From Tethybacter castelli (GTDB lineage: Bacteria > Pseudomonadota > Gammaproteobacteria > Tethybacterales > Tethybacteraceae), in assembly GCA_036679665.1 (NCBI GenBank), contig JAZHEJ010000009.1:1-15453 (forward strand): a stretch of 15,453 bases of DNA. The letters run 5' to 3'. Positions within the stretch are counted from its first letter, which is position 1. Each line of letters starts with the position of its first letter. Positions 1 to 6,673 of this stretch are shown here, piece by piece. Below the pieces are notes generated by a model. It was not told where the DNA came from. It saw only the letters and a program-made list of their open reading frames with translations, and did not search any database. Made by a program: the position numbers and the translations under genes.

Positions 1-83
1 CTCCTGCTGGATACGCCCGCCAGGATCATTTTTTTGCGGATTGCCGCGCGTATGTTTGGTGCGCTGGTTAACACCGGTGATAA
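1..83. repeat. Direct repeat of an internal rplX segment (copy of 387-469)
   Basis: Bases 1-73 are identical to 387-459. Base 74 differs from 460 (c versus t), and 75-83 match 461-469 again, giving 82 of 83 identical. After 83 the sequences diverge into rplE and rplX respectively. The copy starts exactly at base 1 of the window and ends at a short stretch that rplE and rplX share by chance, as expected of a chimeric read or graph branch at a contig end. Confidence 0.9.
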
Positions 84-255
84 GACTCAGTTCATTTAGT
101 GCCGCATCGGGCACGCTGCGATTCTGCGGCGCATCCTTGAGACCCATGTTCAAAGATACTTTCACGATTCGCGGGACCGCGAGCGGTGAACTAAAGTTAT
201 GCTCCTTGCACCATGCGGGAACCACATCCTGGTGATATTGCGCGTAAATACCCAC
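1..255 (-). CDS. rplE: 50S ribosomal protein L5, 5' part, chimeric at the window edge
   Basis: L5 binds 5S rRNA in the central protuberance of the large subunit. Reading from a GTG at 255, two bases after the rplX stop, the frame is open to base 1 (85 codons). The first 60 or so residues match the L5 N-terminus: a YxQDVVPA-type segment, then VPRIVKVSLNMGL, then an ELSLITG segment. After ITG, where L5 normally continues with a Gln and a KPV-like stretch, the frame switches to VNQRTKHTRGNPQ, which is the rplX protein sequence and is encoded by a near-exact copy of 387-469. True rplE therefore extends only to about base 75-84; the rest is probably an assembly or amplification chimera at the contig end. 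The GTG start is the only one that keeps the usual L5 N-terminal length and the tight operon spacing. Confidence 0.85.
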   Translation of the reverse strand, partial: MGIYAQYHQDVVPAWCKEHNFSSPLAVPRIVKVSLNMGLKDAPQNRSVPDAALNELSLITGVNQRTKHTRGNPQKNDPGGRIQQE

Positions 256-257
256 CG

Positions 258-584
258 TCAAACTCGCTGGCCGTCTTTGATGAAGACCCGATAACGTTTG
301 TTATCGTCGCCGATTTCAATGCGCACGCGTCCCGGTTTTTTCAACTGTTCGTTGTATAAAGCGACATTCGACACGTGGACGGGGTGCTCCTGCTGGATAC
401 GCCCGCCAGGATCATTTTTTTGCGGATTGCCGCGCGTATGTTTGGTGCGCTGGTTAACATCGGTGATAACCACTTTGACCGGGACGCGCGCCGCGTCCAA
501 GATCACCTTCTCAATTTTCCCGCGCGCACCTTTATTGCTCCCGGAAGTCACCACCACTTCGTCACCCTTTCGCAGCCGATTCAT
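258..584 (-). CDS. rplX: 50S ribosomal protein L24
   Basis: L24 is an assembly-initiating protein of the large subunit. The protein begins MNRLRKGDEVVVTSGSNKG, the KOW motif (KGDxVxVxxGxxKGxxG), and continues through a VKVVITDVN segment and the NPQKNDPGGRI and HVSNVALYN blocks typical of L24. Length is 108 residues, close to the usual 100-105. The ATG at 584 is chosen over a GTG one codon upstream because a strong Shine-Dalgarno GGAGGT (591-596) lies six bases from the ATG but only three from the GTG. The ATG overlaps the rplN stop by one base (TGATG), suggesting translational coupling. Bases 387-469 of this gene are copied at the left edge of the window. Confidence 0.96.
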   Translation of the reverse strand: MNRLRKGDEVVVTSGSNKGARGKIEKVILDAARVPVKVVITDVNQRTKHTRGNPQKNDPGGRIQQEHPVHVSNVALYNEQLKKPGRVRIEIGDDNKRYRVFIKDGQRV

Positions 585-988
585 CACAACACCTCCGGTG
601 CAAGCGAAATAATCTTGACAAAATCTTTGGCGCGCAATTCGTGGGGAACCGGCCCGAAAATGCGCGTGCCTAGCGGCTCATTCTTGGCTGAAATCAAAAC
701 CGCGGCATTACGGTCAAACTTGATCTTGGTACCGTCCGCACGCCTCACGCCGCTGGTGGTGCGTACCACGACCGCATTGTAGACTCCGCCTTTTTTCACG
801 TCCTCGCGTCCTGCCACGATACTGCGCCGTTCTTCGCGGCCACGCGGCGTGGCCTGCTTAACTGCCACTTTAATCAAATCGCCAACCCGTGCGTAGCGAC
901 GTTTTGATCCACCTAGGACCTTGATACACATTACCTTTTTTGCCCCTGAATTGTCAGCGACGTCAAGAATGGTCTGTACTTGGATCAT
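584..988 (-). CDS. rplN: 50S ribosomal protein L14 with a 12-residue insertion
   Basis: L14 sits at the subunit interface, contacts 16S rRNA helix 14 (bridge B8) and is the docking site of the silencing factor RsfS. The start (MIQVQTILDVADNSGAKKV), the core CIKVLGGSKRRYA and the end (GTRIFGPVPHELR, then IISLAPEVL) are canonical. It has 134 residues against about 122-123 in most bacteria. The extra length is at residues 51-62 (bases 803-838), a charged stretch REERRSIVAGRE placed between the usual PRG and the VKKG turn. The ATG directly abuts the rpsQ stop (TAGATG). Confidence 0.97.
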   Translation of the reverse strand: MIQVQTILDVADNSGAKKVMCIKVLGGSKRRYARVGDLIKVAVKQATPRGREERRSIVAGREDVKKGGVYNAVVVRTTSGVRRADGTKIKFDRNAAVLISAKNEPLGTRIFGPVPHELRAKDFVKIISLAPEVL

Positions 989-1240
989 CTATTTAGCTCC
1001 GGACAAGCCGATTACAGCCCATGATTTGCGCTTGGATATGCGCGGTATTTCCCTGATGATCACAACGTCACCGATCTTGTACGTATTATCCGGGTCGTGG
1101 GCAAGATAATGCGAACGCAAAGTCATAATCTTGCCATACAGCGGATCTTGTCGCTGCCGCTCAACCTTGACGCGTACCGTCTTGTCCGCAGAATCGGTTA
1201 CCACCACTCCGGTGCGGGTGCGGATATTCTTGGCGCTCAT
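989..1240 (-). CDS. rpsQ: 30S ribosomal protein S17
   Basis: S17 is a primary 16S rRNA-binding protein with an OB fold. The 83-residue product has the usual length and the blocks GVVVTDSADKTVRVKVER, then an HDPDNTYKIGDVV segment, then a PRISKRKSWAVI ending. The ATG at 1240 overlaps the rpmC stop in an ATGA arrangement (4 nt), so initiation is probably coupled to rpmC. It is followed without spacer by rplN. Confidence 0.97.
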   Translation of the reverse strand: MSAKNIRTRTGVVVTDSADKTVRVKVERQRQDPLYGKIMTLRSHYLAHDPDNTYKIGDVVIIREIPRISKRKSWAVIGLSGAK

Positions 1241-1452
1241 GATTGCCGTTTCTGCGCGGCAAGTTGCCGTTGCCGTGAAATGGTTTTGATCCGCGCCAGT
1301 TCGCGGCGCAACTTACCCAAACCCGCGGTATTGGAGCTTGCTTGATTGGCGATCTCGGTACGCAAGCCGAACCACGCGCGCTGGACATCATGGATTTCTT
1401 TGCGCAACTCCGCATCGGACTTGGCTTTCAATTGTTCGGTCTTTGCGGACAT
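1237..1452 (-). CDS. rpmC: 50S ribosomal protein L29
   Basis: L29 lies at the polypeptide exit tunnel next to L23 and is a two-helix protein. From the ATG at 1452 the product is 71 residues, MSAKTEQLKAKSDAELRKEI and onward, with the RELARIKTI segment matching the L29 signature (R-x-x-x-A-R-x-x-T). A longer open frame reaches to 1488, but that would run into rplP, add 12 residues not seen in L29, and lack a start with a ribosome site. The ATG has an AGGA that overlaps the rplP stop about nine bases upstream. Confidence 0.95.
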   Translation of the reverse strand: MSAKTEQLKAKSDAELRKEIHDVQRAWFGLRTEIANQASSNTAGLGKLRRELARIKTISRQRQLAAQKRQS

Positions 1453-1462
1453 CTGCTTATTC

Positions 1463-1879
1463 CTACAGCGAGCGCTGGCGACGGACAAAGCCGGTGGTCA
1501 CCGGCAATTTGGCCCCGGCAAGTCTGAATGCTTCACGGGCCAAGCTTTCGCTGACTCCCTCAAGCTCGTAGATCACCTTGCCCGGCTTGATTTCTGCGAC
1601 AAAAAACTCGGGGTTGCCTTTACCTTTGCCCATCCTTACCCCGACCGGCTTTTGGGAAACGGGCTTATCGGTGAAGATGCGTATCCAAACCCTGCCGGCG
1701 CGCTTGATTTTGCGTGTTATCGCGCGTCGCGCAGCCTCAATCTGGCGCGCAGTCAGTCGGCCGCGACCGGTTGAACGCATGCCAAACTCACCAAAGCTGA
1801 CCAAAGCTCCGTTAGCGGCAAGGCCGCGGTTGCGACCGCGATGCCGTTTGCGATAACGCATGGTTTTAGGAGCTTGCAT
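1463..1879 (-). CDS. rplP: 50S ribosomal protein L16
   Basis: L16 helps organise the A site and the 5S rRNA region. The 138-residue product is close to the usual 136-144 and carries MRYRKRHRGRNRGLA, a SFGEFGMRSTGRGRLTARQI segment, RMGKGKGNPEFFVA and PGKVIYELEGV, all standard. The start at 1879 (MQAPKTMRYRK) aligns with the common MLQPKRTKYRK start, which makes the 14-nt overlap with the end of rpsC (1866-1879) genuine. That overlap is the longest among the S10-operon genes here. Confidence 0.97.
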   Translation of the reverse strand: MQAPKTMRYRKRHRGRNRGLAANGALVSFGEFGMRSTGRGRLTARQIEAARRAITRKIKRAGRVWIRIFTDKPVSQKPVGVRMGKGKGNPEFFVAEIKPGKVIYELEGVSESLAREAFRLAGAKLPVTTGFVRRQRSL

Positions 1880-2690
1880 TTTCTTTGCCCTTGTCGGCTT
1901 CGACGTCGGTTTCGTAACCTTCGGTTATTTCCTCGTCGAACTCAGGAGCGGACTTGTGCTTCGACGGAACCGGCCGTTGCGCTTCTTTTGACGTGGCCTT
2001 GTCGATCAACTCCAAAGTGTCTTTATGTTGTTTCTGGCGATACGGCTGTTCACCACGGAAAATCCATACCTTAATGCCGATCCGTCCCATCTGGGTGTGA
2101 GCCTCGGCAAATCCATAATCAATATTGGCGCGCAGAGTATGCAACGGAACCCGACCTTCGTGCCGATAGTCCTTGCGCGCGATGTCGGCTCCTTCCAAGC
2201 GGCCTTTGGCGCAAATCTTCGCCCCCAAAACCCCGGGTTGGCGAATCAACGCCTGAAGCACACTTTGAATCACGCGACGCGAACGCTGACGTTTTTCAAG
2301 ACGGTTGGCAATATTTTGCGCGGTCAAAGATGCGTTGGCTTCCGGATCAGTAGTTTCTTTTACGTCCACCAACGGCTTTGGAGTCTTGCTGATGTAGCTG
2401 ATCTGCTTGCGTAAATTGTCGATTTCCTCGCCTTTATTGCCGATAATCACTCCCGGACGCGCGGCGGAAATTTTTACCGAGTGCACGTTGGGCAAATCCA
2501 TCGGGTTGTCCAGTCGGGTAATTTCAATGCCTGAAATCATCGCTGAAGCGTATTGTTTGAGTATCAGCTGGCGAATTTTGTAGTCCTGATATACGCAGTC
2601 AGCAAAGTACTGTTTACGCACAAACCACTGCGAACTCCAGTTGTGATTAACCGCCAAACGAAAACCGATCGGATTTATTTTGCGTCCCAT
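1866..2690 (-). CDS. rpsC: 30S ribosomal protein S3 with extended C-terminal tail
   Basis: S3 forms part of the mRNA entry channel and has helicase activity together with S4 and S5. Order of parts: MGRKINPIGFRLAV start, type II KH domain with RPGVIIGNKGEEI (GxxG is GNKG) around residues 80-90, then the C-terminal domain with GRLEGADIARKDY, EGRVPLHTLRANIDYGFAEA and IGIKVWIFRGE. It has 274 residues against about 210-235 in most relatives. The excess is mainly a tail after about residue 220 that is first basic and then acidic (DEEITEGYETDVEADKG). The block before GRLEGA (IRQPGVLGAKICAKGRL) also departs from the usual MRLGAKGIKVxxxGRL pattern. Start ATG lies two bases after the rplV stop. Confidence 0.97.
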   Translation of the reverse strand: MGRKINPIGFRLAVNHNWSSQWFVRKQYFADCVYQDYKIRQLILKQYASAMISGIEITRLDNPMDLPNVHSVKISAARPGVIIGNKGEEIDNLRKQISYISKTPKPLVDVKETTDPEANASLTAQNIANRLEKRQRSRRVIQSVLQALIRQPGVLGAKICAKGRLEGADIARKDYRHEGRVPLHTLRANIDYGFAEAHTQMGRIGIKVWIFRGEQPYRQKQHKDTLELIDKATSKEAQRPVPSKHKSAPEFDEEITEGYETDVEADKGKENASS

Positions 2691-2692
2691 GA

Positions 2693-3049
2693 TTAACCTT
2701 TTTTCCGTTCCGAAAGATAAAGAGCCACATGGCTGTAGCGATGAAATACACCGCGCATGCGGCCGCGGCCGCTCGGCTTGCGACGCTTCAGTACCATTCC
2801 TTTGTCCACCGTCACCTTGGTTACCGCAAGGCTATCCAAATCAGCCTGTCGCTGCTCGGCATTCGCCAGAGCGTTATTGAGTATTTGCCGCATAAGGTTG
2901 GCGCTTTTGGTAGGAGTGAATTCGAGCAGATCGCTGGCGCGCTGCAAATTTTTACCACGAATCAGGTCCGCCGCCAAACGCAACTTCTGCGGTGAAATCC
3001 GCAGGTTGCGACGCCTGGCAATGTAGTGCTCTTGGTCCGGCGTGTCCAT
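2693..3049 (-). CDS. rplV: 50S ribosomal protein L22
   Basis: L22 lines the exit tunnel and its beta-hairpin reaches the macrolide region. The product (118 residues from ATG 3049) has the ARRRNLRISPQKLRLAADLI start and NLMRQILNNALANAEQ core expected of L22. The hairpin region reads DKGMVLKRRKPSGRGRMRGV, more glycine- and arginine-rich than the usual RxxPRAxGRAxxI. A TTG at 3055 would add two residues; the ATG at 3049 is preferred because it lies just after the rpsS stop with a two-base gap. No strong Shine-Dalgarno is visible, so coupling to rpsS is likely. Confidence 0.95.
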   Translation of the reverse strand: MDTPDQEHYIARRRNLRISPQKLRLAADLIRGKNLQRASDLLEFTPTKSANLMRQILNNALANAEQRQADLDSLAVTKVTVDKGMVLKRRKPSGRGRMRGVFHRYSHVALYLSERKKG

Positions 3050-3051
3050 TA

Positions 3052-3330
3052 TCAACGCTTGGTGGTCTTGGCACCGGTCGGGTGCTTACGGAAAGTGCGG
3101 GTGTGCGAGAACTCGCCTAAACGGTGTCCCACCATGTTCTCGCTGATTAGTACCGGAATATGTTGACGACCGTTATGAATGCTTAATGTCAGGCCGACAA
3201 ATTCAGGGGTGATCATCGAGCGACGCGCCCAAGTTTTGATCGGGCGCAAATCGCGAGCGGCCTGAGCCTTGCGCACCTTCTTCAACAAGTGCTCGTCGAC
3301 CATTATGCCTTTGCGCGCTGAACGTCCCAT
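3052..3330 (-). CDS. rpsS: 30S ribosomal protein S19
   Basis: S19 sits in the head of the small subunit, pairs with S13 and touches the A-site tRNA. The 92-residue product has normal length. It shows VDEHLLKKVRKAQ, the IKTWARRSMITPEFVGLT block, HNGRQHIPVLISENMVGHRLGEF (an invariant S19 signature) and the FSHTRTFRKH ending. The start ATG is two bases downstream of the rplB stop. Confidence 0.98.
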   Translation of the reverse strand: MGRSARKGIMVDEHLLKKVRKAQAARDLRPIKTWARRSMITPEFVGLTLSIHNGRQHIPVLISENMVGHRLGEFSHTRTFRKHPTGAKTTKR

Positions 3331-3332
3331 GA

Positions 3333-4163
3333 CTATCTGCGTTTGTTACGTCGACGTGAAATGATCATTGACGCGGTACGCTTGTTGCGCCTGGTCCGAT
3401 AGCCTTTGGCCGGCACTCCGGTCGGACTGCATGGAATCTTATTGGACTTGCTGCGTCCCTCGCCACCACCCATCGGGTGGTCAACCGGGTTTTTGACTAT
3501 CGCTCTGACATGAGGACGACGGCCGCGCCAACGCGTTGCGCCAGCCTTGCCCAGCTTGATCAAAAAGTGTTCCGCGTTGCCGACTTCGCCAATCACAGCC
3601 CGGCAACGAGAATGAACCTTGCGCATTTCAGAAGAGCGCAAACGCAAAAAAGCATAGTCGCCTTCGACCGCCACAAACTGAGCTGAACTGCCGGCCGATC
3701 GCGCCAACTGAGCGCCTTTGCCCGGCTTGAGTTCAACGCAACACACTGTCGTGCCTTGCGGGATGTTTTGCAAGGGTAAACAGTTGCCGTTGCTGATCGC
3801 AGCGCTTGGGCCTGAACTTACCACGTCATCTTTTTCCATGCCCTTGAGGGCTAACACATAGCGGTACTCGCCGTCAGAATACTGTAACAAAGCTAAATTC
3901 GCGCTTCGTCCCGGATCGTATTCAATCCGCTTCACGGTTGCGTCCATGTCTTCTTTGGTGCGCCGAAAATCAATGATCCGGTGCCGCACACGATGGCCGC
4001 CGCCGCGATGCCTAACCGTCATCCTCCCGGCATTATTGCGCCCGCCGGTGCGCGCGCCACCGCTAGTTAGCGATTTGTGCGGGGAACCCCGGTACAAGTT
4101 GCGACGAACAACACTTACCTTGCCGCGCGTGCCTGGGGTTACCGGCTTAGATCTTCGCAGCAT
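3333..4163 (-). CDS. rplB: 50S ribosomal protein L2 with altered conserved loop
   Basis: L2 is needed for subunit joining and peptidyl-transferase activity. The 276-residue product has the normal length and blocks: PVTPGTRGKVSVVRR, SGGARTGGRNNAGRMTVRHR, HRIIDFRRTK, the SH3-like middle, and the C-terminal KGYRTRRNKRT end. The loop usually written NPVDHPHGGGEG reads NPVDHPMGGGEG here, so the second His is Met (codon 3471-3473). The preceding signature PxxRG is PHVRA. The segment after it (RSKSNKIPCSPTGVPAKG) is also unlike the common GRHPVSPWGxPTKG. The Asp-His pair before the changed residue is kept. The reading frame is clean, so these look like real substitutions. One base separates it from rplW. 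Confidence 0.97.
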   Translation of the reverse strand: MLRRSKPVTPGTRGKVSVVRRNLYRGSPHKSLTSGGARTGGRNNAGRMTVRHRGGGHRVRHRIIDFRRTKEDMDATVKRIEYDPGRSANLALLQYSDGEYRYVLALKGMEKDDVVSSGPSAAISNGNCLPLQNIPQGTTVCCVELKPGKGAQLARSAGSSAQFVAVEGDYAFLRLRSSEMRKVHSRCRAVIGEVGNAEHFLIKLGKAGATRWRGRRPHVRAIVKNPVDHPMGGGEGRSKSNKIPCSPTGVPAKGYRTRRNKRTASMIISRRRNKRR

Positions 4164-4164
4164 C

Positions 4165-4512
4165 CTAGCTATCCCCCTGGCTTATTTTCCAAAAATCGAT
4201 ATCAAACCCCTCTTTGAGGCTGACGAATGCACGGCGCTGGGTAGGTTTACGGCCGCGGCGCGAACCGCCGTGCCGGTGCCGCAAATTGCGCGGTTTACCT
4301 TTAAGATTGTGTACTCGCACATTTTCGACTTTTACCGAAAATATCTGTTCAATCGCCTGTTTGATCTGGATTTTGGTCGCGTCTGACGCCACATTGAAAA
4401 CATAAGCGATACCGTTGCCGTCAACTCCTTCGCCAAGCGTGGTGGATTTTTCAGTAACCACCGGGCTTAGCAGCACCTTGTACGGTATCTCGTTAACAAA
4501 AGTGGTTTTCAT
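4165..4512 (-). CDS. rplW: 50S ribosomal protein L23
   Basis: L23 is at the tunnel exit and docks trigger factor and SRP. The product (115 residues from ATG 4512) has the LLSPVVTEKST start, an AYVFNVASDATKIQIKQAIE helix segment, FSVKVENVRVHNLKGK, and a QRRAFVSLKEG strand. It is about 15 residues longer than E. coli L23, mostly in the arginine/glycine-rich loop and a C-terminal DFWKISQGDS tail. The ATG at 4512 overlaps the rplD stop in an ATGA arrangement; a TTG at 4518 would add two residues and is less likely. Confidence 0.95.
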   Translation of the reverse strand: MKTTFVNEIPYKVLLSPVVTEKSTTLGEGVDGNGIAYVFNVASDATKIQIKQAIEQIFSVKVENVRVHNLKGKPRNLRHRHGGSRRGRKPTQRRAFVSLKEGFDIDFWKISQGDS

Positions 4513-5132
4513 TGCCAAATCTTGGTTATTTCTTCCAACGCGCGTTTACTGATCACCGTAAGATCCGCACGCAGCAAATCAGTTGATACGAGGCGGTTGA
4601 GCTCAATCGTTTCGATACGATGCAAATTGCGTACCGACAGACCAAATTTGGTATCAAATTCACAATCCACAAACAACACTTTTTTACGTTGGGCAAACTC
4701 AGCAAACAACTTGGCCACCGTCTTGGTTTTGATCTCATCGGCCGCAATTTCCTCGGCGATGAACAAGCGCTGTTCACGGGCAAGTTGAGAAAGTAATGTC
4801 GCCATCCCGACCCGAAATTCTTTGCGGTTGATCTGTTTATGAACATTTTCAAATTGCGATGCCGGAAAAGCGCGTCCGCCACCGCGCCGAATCGGGGAAC
4901 TGGACATGCCCGCCCTCGCCTTGCCGACGCCTTTCTGGCGATAAAGCCGCTTGGTCGTATGATGAACTTCAGCGCGTGTTTTCTGCTTGCGCGTCGCTGC
5001 TCTGGCATTGGACGCGTGCGACGAAGCGAGCCGGTGCACCAACGCCTTATTCCACTTACGGTCAAACAGGCTGTCCGCAACTTCGACAGTCCCTGCCTGT
5101 TTGAATTTGCGGTCAACCAAGGTTAGTTGCAT
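4509..5132 (-). CDS. rplD: 50S ribosomal protein L4
   Basis: L4 contributes to the exit-tunnel constriction and in enterobacteria represses its own operon. The 207-residue product has the usual length. The extended loop that enters the tunnel is clear: RLYRQKGVGKARAGMSSSPI followed by RGGGRAFPA, with standard KG.GxARxG spacing. The C-terminal alpha/beta domain follows, with a VLFVDCEF strand and an RNLHRIETIELN segment that matches the L4 VRNLPxVxxL pattern. Two bases separate it from rplC. Confidence 0.97.
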   Translation of the reverse strand: MQLTLVDRKFKQAGTVEVADSLFDRKWNKALVHRLASSHASNARAATRKQKTRAEVHHTTKRLYRQKGVGKARAGMSSSPIRRGGGRAFPASQFENVHKQINRKEFRVGMATLLSQLAREQRLFIAEEIAADEIKTKTVAKLFAEFAQRKKVLFVDCEFDTKFGLSVRNLHRIETIELNRLVSTDLLRADLTVISKRALEEITKIWQ

Positions 5133-5134
5133 GA

Positions 5135-5791
5135 CTACGTTTTGTTAGCCGCTACGGTTGCGGGAGTAAGATGAACCATAATCTGACTGTTGCTCGCACC
5201 GGGAACGCTACCGGCGACAAACAGCAAATTACGATCGGCATCAACATGCGCGATGCGTAAATTACGTACCGTAACCCCCTTGGCGCCTAGATGGCCTGGC
5301 ATCTTTTTCCCCTTGAATACGCGTCCGGGATCTTGGCACTGACCAATTGAACCTGGTTTGTTATGAGCCCGCGAGGTACCATGCGTGGCTCGGCCGGATT
5401 TGAAATTATGACGGCGTATCACACCGGCAAAACCACGGCCCTTACTCGTTCCTCTCACATCAACCAATGCGCCGACGGTGAATTTGTCTATTCCGACTTC
5501 ATTACCCGGCTCAACCTTAGCGGCGGTGTCCGCGTCGCACCTCACCTCACGCAACTGTCTTGCCAATCCCGCTTTGTGCTTGGCCAGATGGCTGATCATT
5601 GAAGAAGACAAACGCTTTTTCTTAGCCTGACCATGAGCAAGCTGCACCGCGTCATAGCCGTCCGCGCCATCGGCTCTTTTGACTTGGCAGATCCGATTGC
5701 CGGATACGTCAAGTACGGTAACCCCGTGTGATCTGCCCTGTTCGTCGAACAGGCGCGACATACCTACTTTAATTCCAAGTAGCGAGTTCAT
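5135..5791 (-). CDS. rplC: 50S ribosomal protein L3
   Basis: L3 is an assembly initiator whose loop approaches the peptidyl-transferase centre. The 218-residue product has the LLGIKVGMSRLFDEQGR start, VDVRGTSKGRGFAGVIRRH, a HGTSRAHNKPGSIG segment and QDPGRVFKGKKMPGHLG. The QDPGRVF form keeps the glutamine methylated by PrmB in beta- and gammaproteobacteria. The C-terminus has a Thr/Ala-rich end. An AAGGAG lies about 14 bases upstream of the ATG, inside the end of rpsJ. Two bases separate the genes. Confidence 0.97.
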   Translation of the reverse strand: MNSLLGIKVGMSRLFDEQGRSHGVTVLDVSGNRICQVKRADGADGYDAVQLAHGQAKKKRLSSSMISHLAKHKAGLARQLREVRCDADTAAKVEPGNEVGIDKFTVGALVDVRGTSKGRGFAGVIRRHNFKSGRATHGTSRAHNKPGSIGQCQDPGRVFKGKKMPGHLGAKGVTVRNLRIAHVDADRNLLFVAGSVPGASNSQIMVHLTPATVAANKT

Positions 5792-5793
5792 GA

Positions 5794-6384
5794 TTAACCA
5801 CGAATCTCCTTCATATTGAATAACACGCCAAACGGCAGATCCAATGCAAGAAGCGGATCAGAAGTTTTCTTGCTCGGATTAGGAATGTCTACCAACCGGT
5901 GATAGGTGCGAATCTCCACTTGTTCGCGTGAATCTTTGTCAACGTGCGGCGAACGCAGCAAATCAAATCTGGTTTTGGTGGTTGGCAAAGGAATCGGCCC
6001 GCAAACTATTCCGCCAGACTGATGGACGGTGCGCACGATAATTTCGGTTGCCGCGTCTAGCTGGCGATAGTCAAAACTACGCAACCTGATACGCAAAGTG
6101 CTGTCTTTGCTTGTCAGTTTTTTAGTTTCACTCTTGCTTGCTTTTGTTTTGGCAGCTTTGGTTTTTTTGGTCGCTGATGCTTTGGTTGCTTTGGTCGCCG
6201 CCGCTTTGGTTGCTTTGGTCGCCGCCGCTTTGGTTGCTTTGGTCGCCGCCGCTTTGGTCGTTTTTGCCTTGGCCGACTTGGTCGCCACGGACGCTACCTT
6301 CGCTTCGGTGGTCGAAACCTTGGCTTTGGAAGCTGCTTTAGCCGCTTTGGGCTTCGCTTTTTTCGGGGCTTCAGAGGTGGGCAT
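5794..6384 (-). CDS. rpsJ: 30S ribosomal protein S10 with a long Lys/Ala/Thr repeat N-terminal extension
   Basis: S10 is part of the small-subunit head and also joins NusB in antitermination. The C-terminal hundred residues are a complete S10: TLRIRLRSFDYRQLD, LPTTKTRFDLLRSPHVDKDS, REQVEIRTYHRLVDI and the final FGVLFNMKEIRG. The ORF starts about 94 residues earlier with MPTSEAPKKAKPKAA and runs through KATKAAAT repeats into KKLTSKDST, with no stop and no other in-frame ATG before the S10 core. The extension resembles histone H1 or AlgP-like tails: low complexity and strongly basic. ATG 6384 is preferred to an upstream TTG at 6393. No clear Shine-Dalgarno is seen. Length is 196 residues against about 103 normally. 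Confidence 0.93.
   Translation of the reverse strand: MPTSEAPKKAKPKAAKAASKAKVSTTEAKVASVATKSAKAKTTKAAATKATKAAATKATKAAATKATKASATKKTKAAKTKASKSETKKLTSKDSTLRIRLRSFDYRQLDAATEIIVRTVHQSGGIVCGPIPLPTTKTRFDLLRSPHVDKDSREQVEIRTYHRLVDIPNPSKKTSDPLLALDLPFGVLFNMKEIRG
6179..6258. repeat. 24-bp tandem repeat, three perfect copies plus a partial
   Basis: The unit gctttggttgctttggtcgc plus cgcc occurs at 6179-6202, 6203-6226 and 6227-6250 without a mismatch, followed by eight more matching bases to 6258. The period is a multiple of three, and on the minus strand each copy adds eight residues of the KATKAAAT type to the S10 extension, so copy-number change would keep the frame. Confidence 0.95.
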
Positions 6385-6601
6385 TTTCAACAACGACTAG
6401 TGGTACTTTATTTACAGTTATGCAATCGGAAAAGCTGGGCAAACTGAGCAAATAATTGCAAGTTCAAAATAGCGTTTGCCCAAGTGCTGGTGTACGCTTA
6501 CAACATTCGCCGGCTCACACATCAAGGTGCTGCCAGATGCGACAGGTGTCTGGTTATGTATGCACAACTCTAAGTTCATGTATATCTGCTTATCCCATCG
6601 G
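6385..6601 (-). other. Non-coding leader between tRNA-Thr and rpsJ
   Basis: This 217-base stretch is the leader of the rpsJ operon or the spacer left after tRNA processing. No ORF with a ribosome site is seen. A small hairpin can form from 6533-6537 (CCAGA) with 6549-6553 (TCTGG), with an inner GACA/TGTC pair at 6541-6550. No convincing promoter was found. In enterobacteria this position holds the L4 attenuator; whether this leader acts that way cannot be told from sequence. Confidence 0.4.

Positions 6602-6673
<72 letters not shown>

Noticed and set aside
1161..1415. Long alternative-frame ORFs inside the ribosomal cluster, such as 1161-1415 and 4553-5116 on the minus strand
   Set aside because: They lie in other frames of rpmC/rpsQ and rplD, have no family similarity and only reflect stop-poor codon use of ribosomal genes.
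6179..6258. Tandem repeat as a CRISPR array
   Set aside because: Units are directly adjacent with no spacers, and the repeat is coding in frame within rpsJ.
6098..6400. Plus-strand hydrophobic ORF of about 100 residues opposite rpsJ, resembling a repeat membrane protein
   Set aside because: It is the antisense of the Lys/Ala/Thr repeat; the complements of Lys and Ala codons read as Leu, Val, Phe and Ala. No ribosome site or promoter is present.
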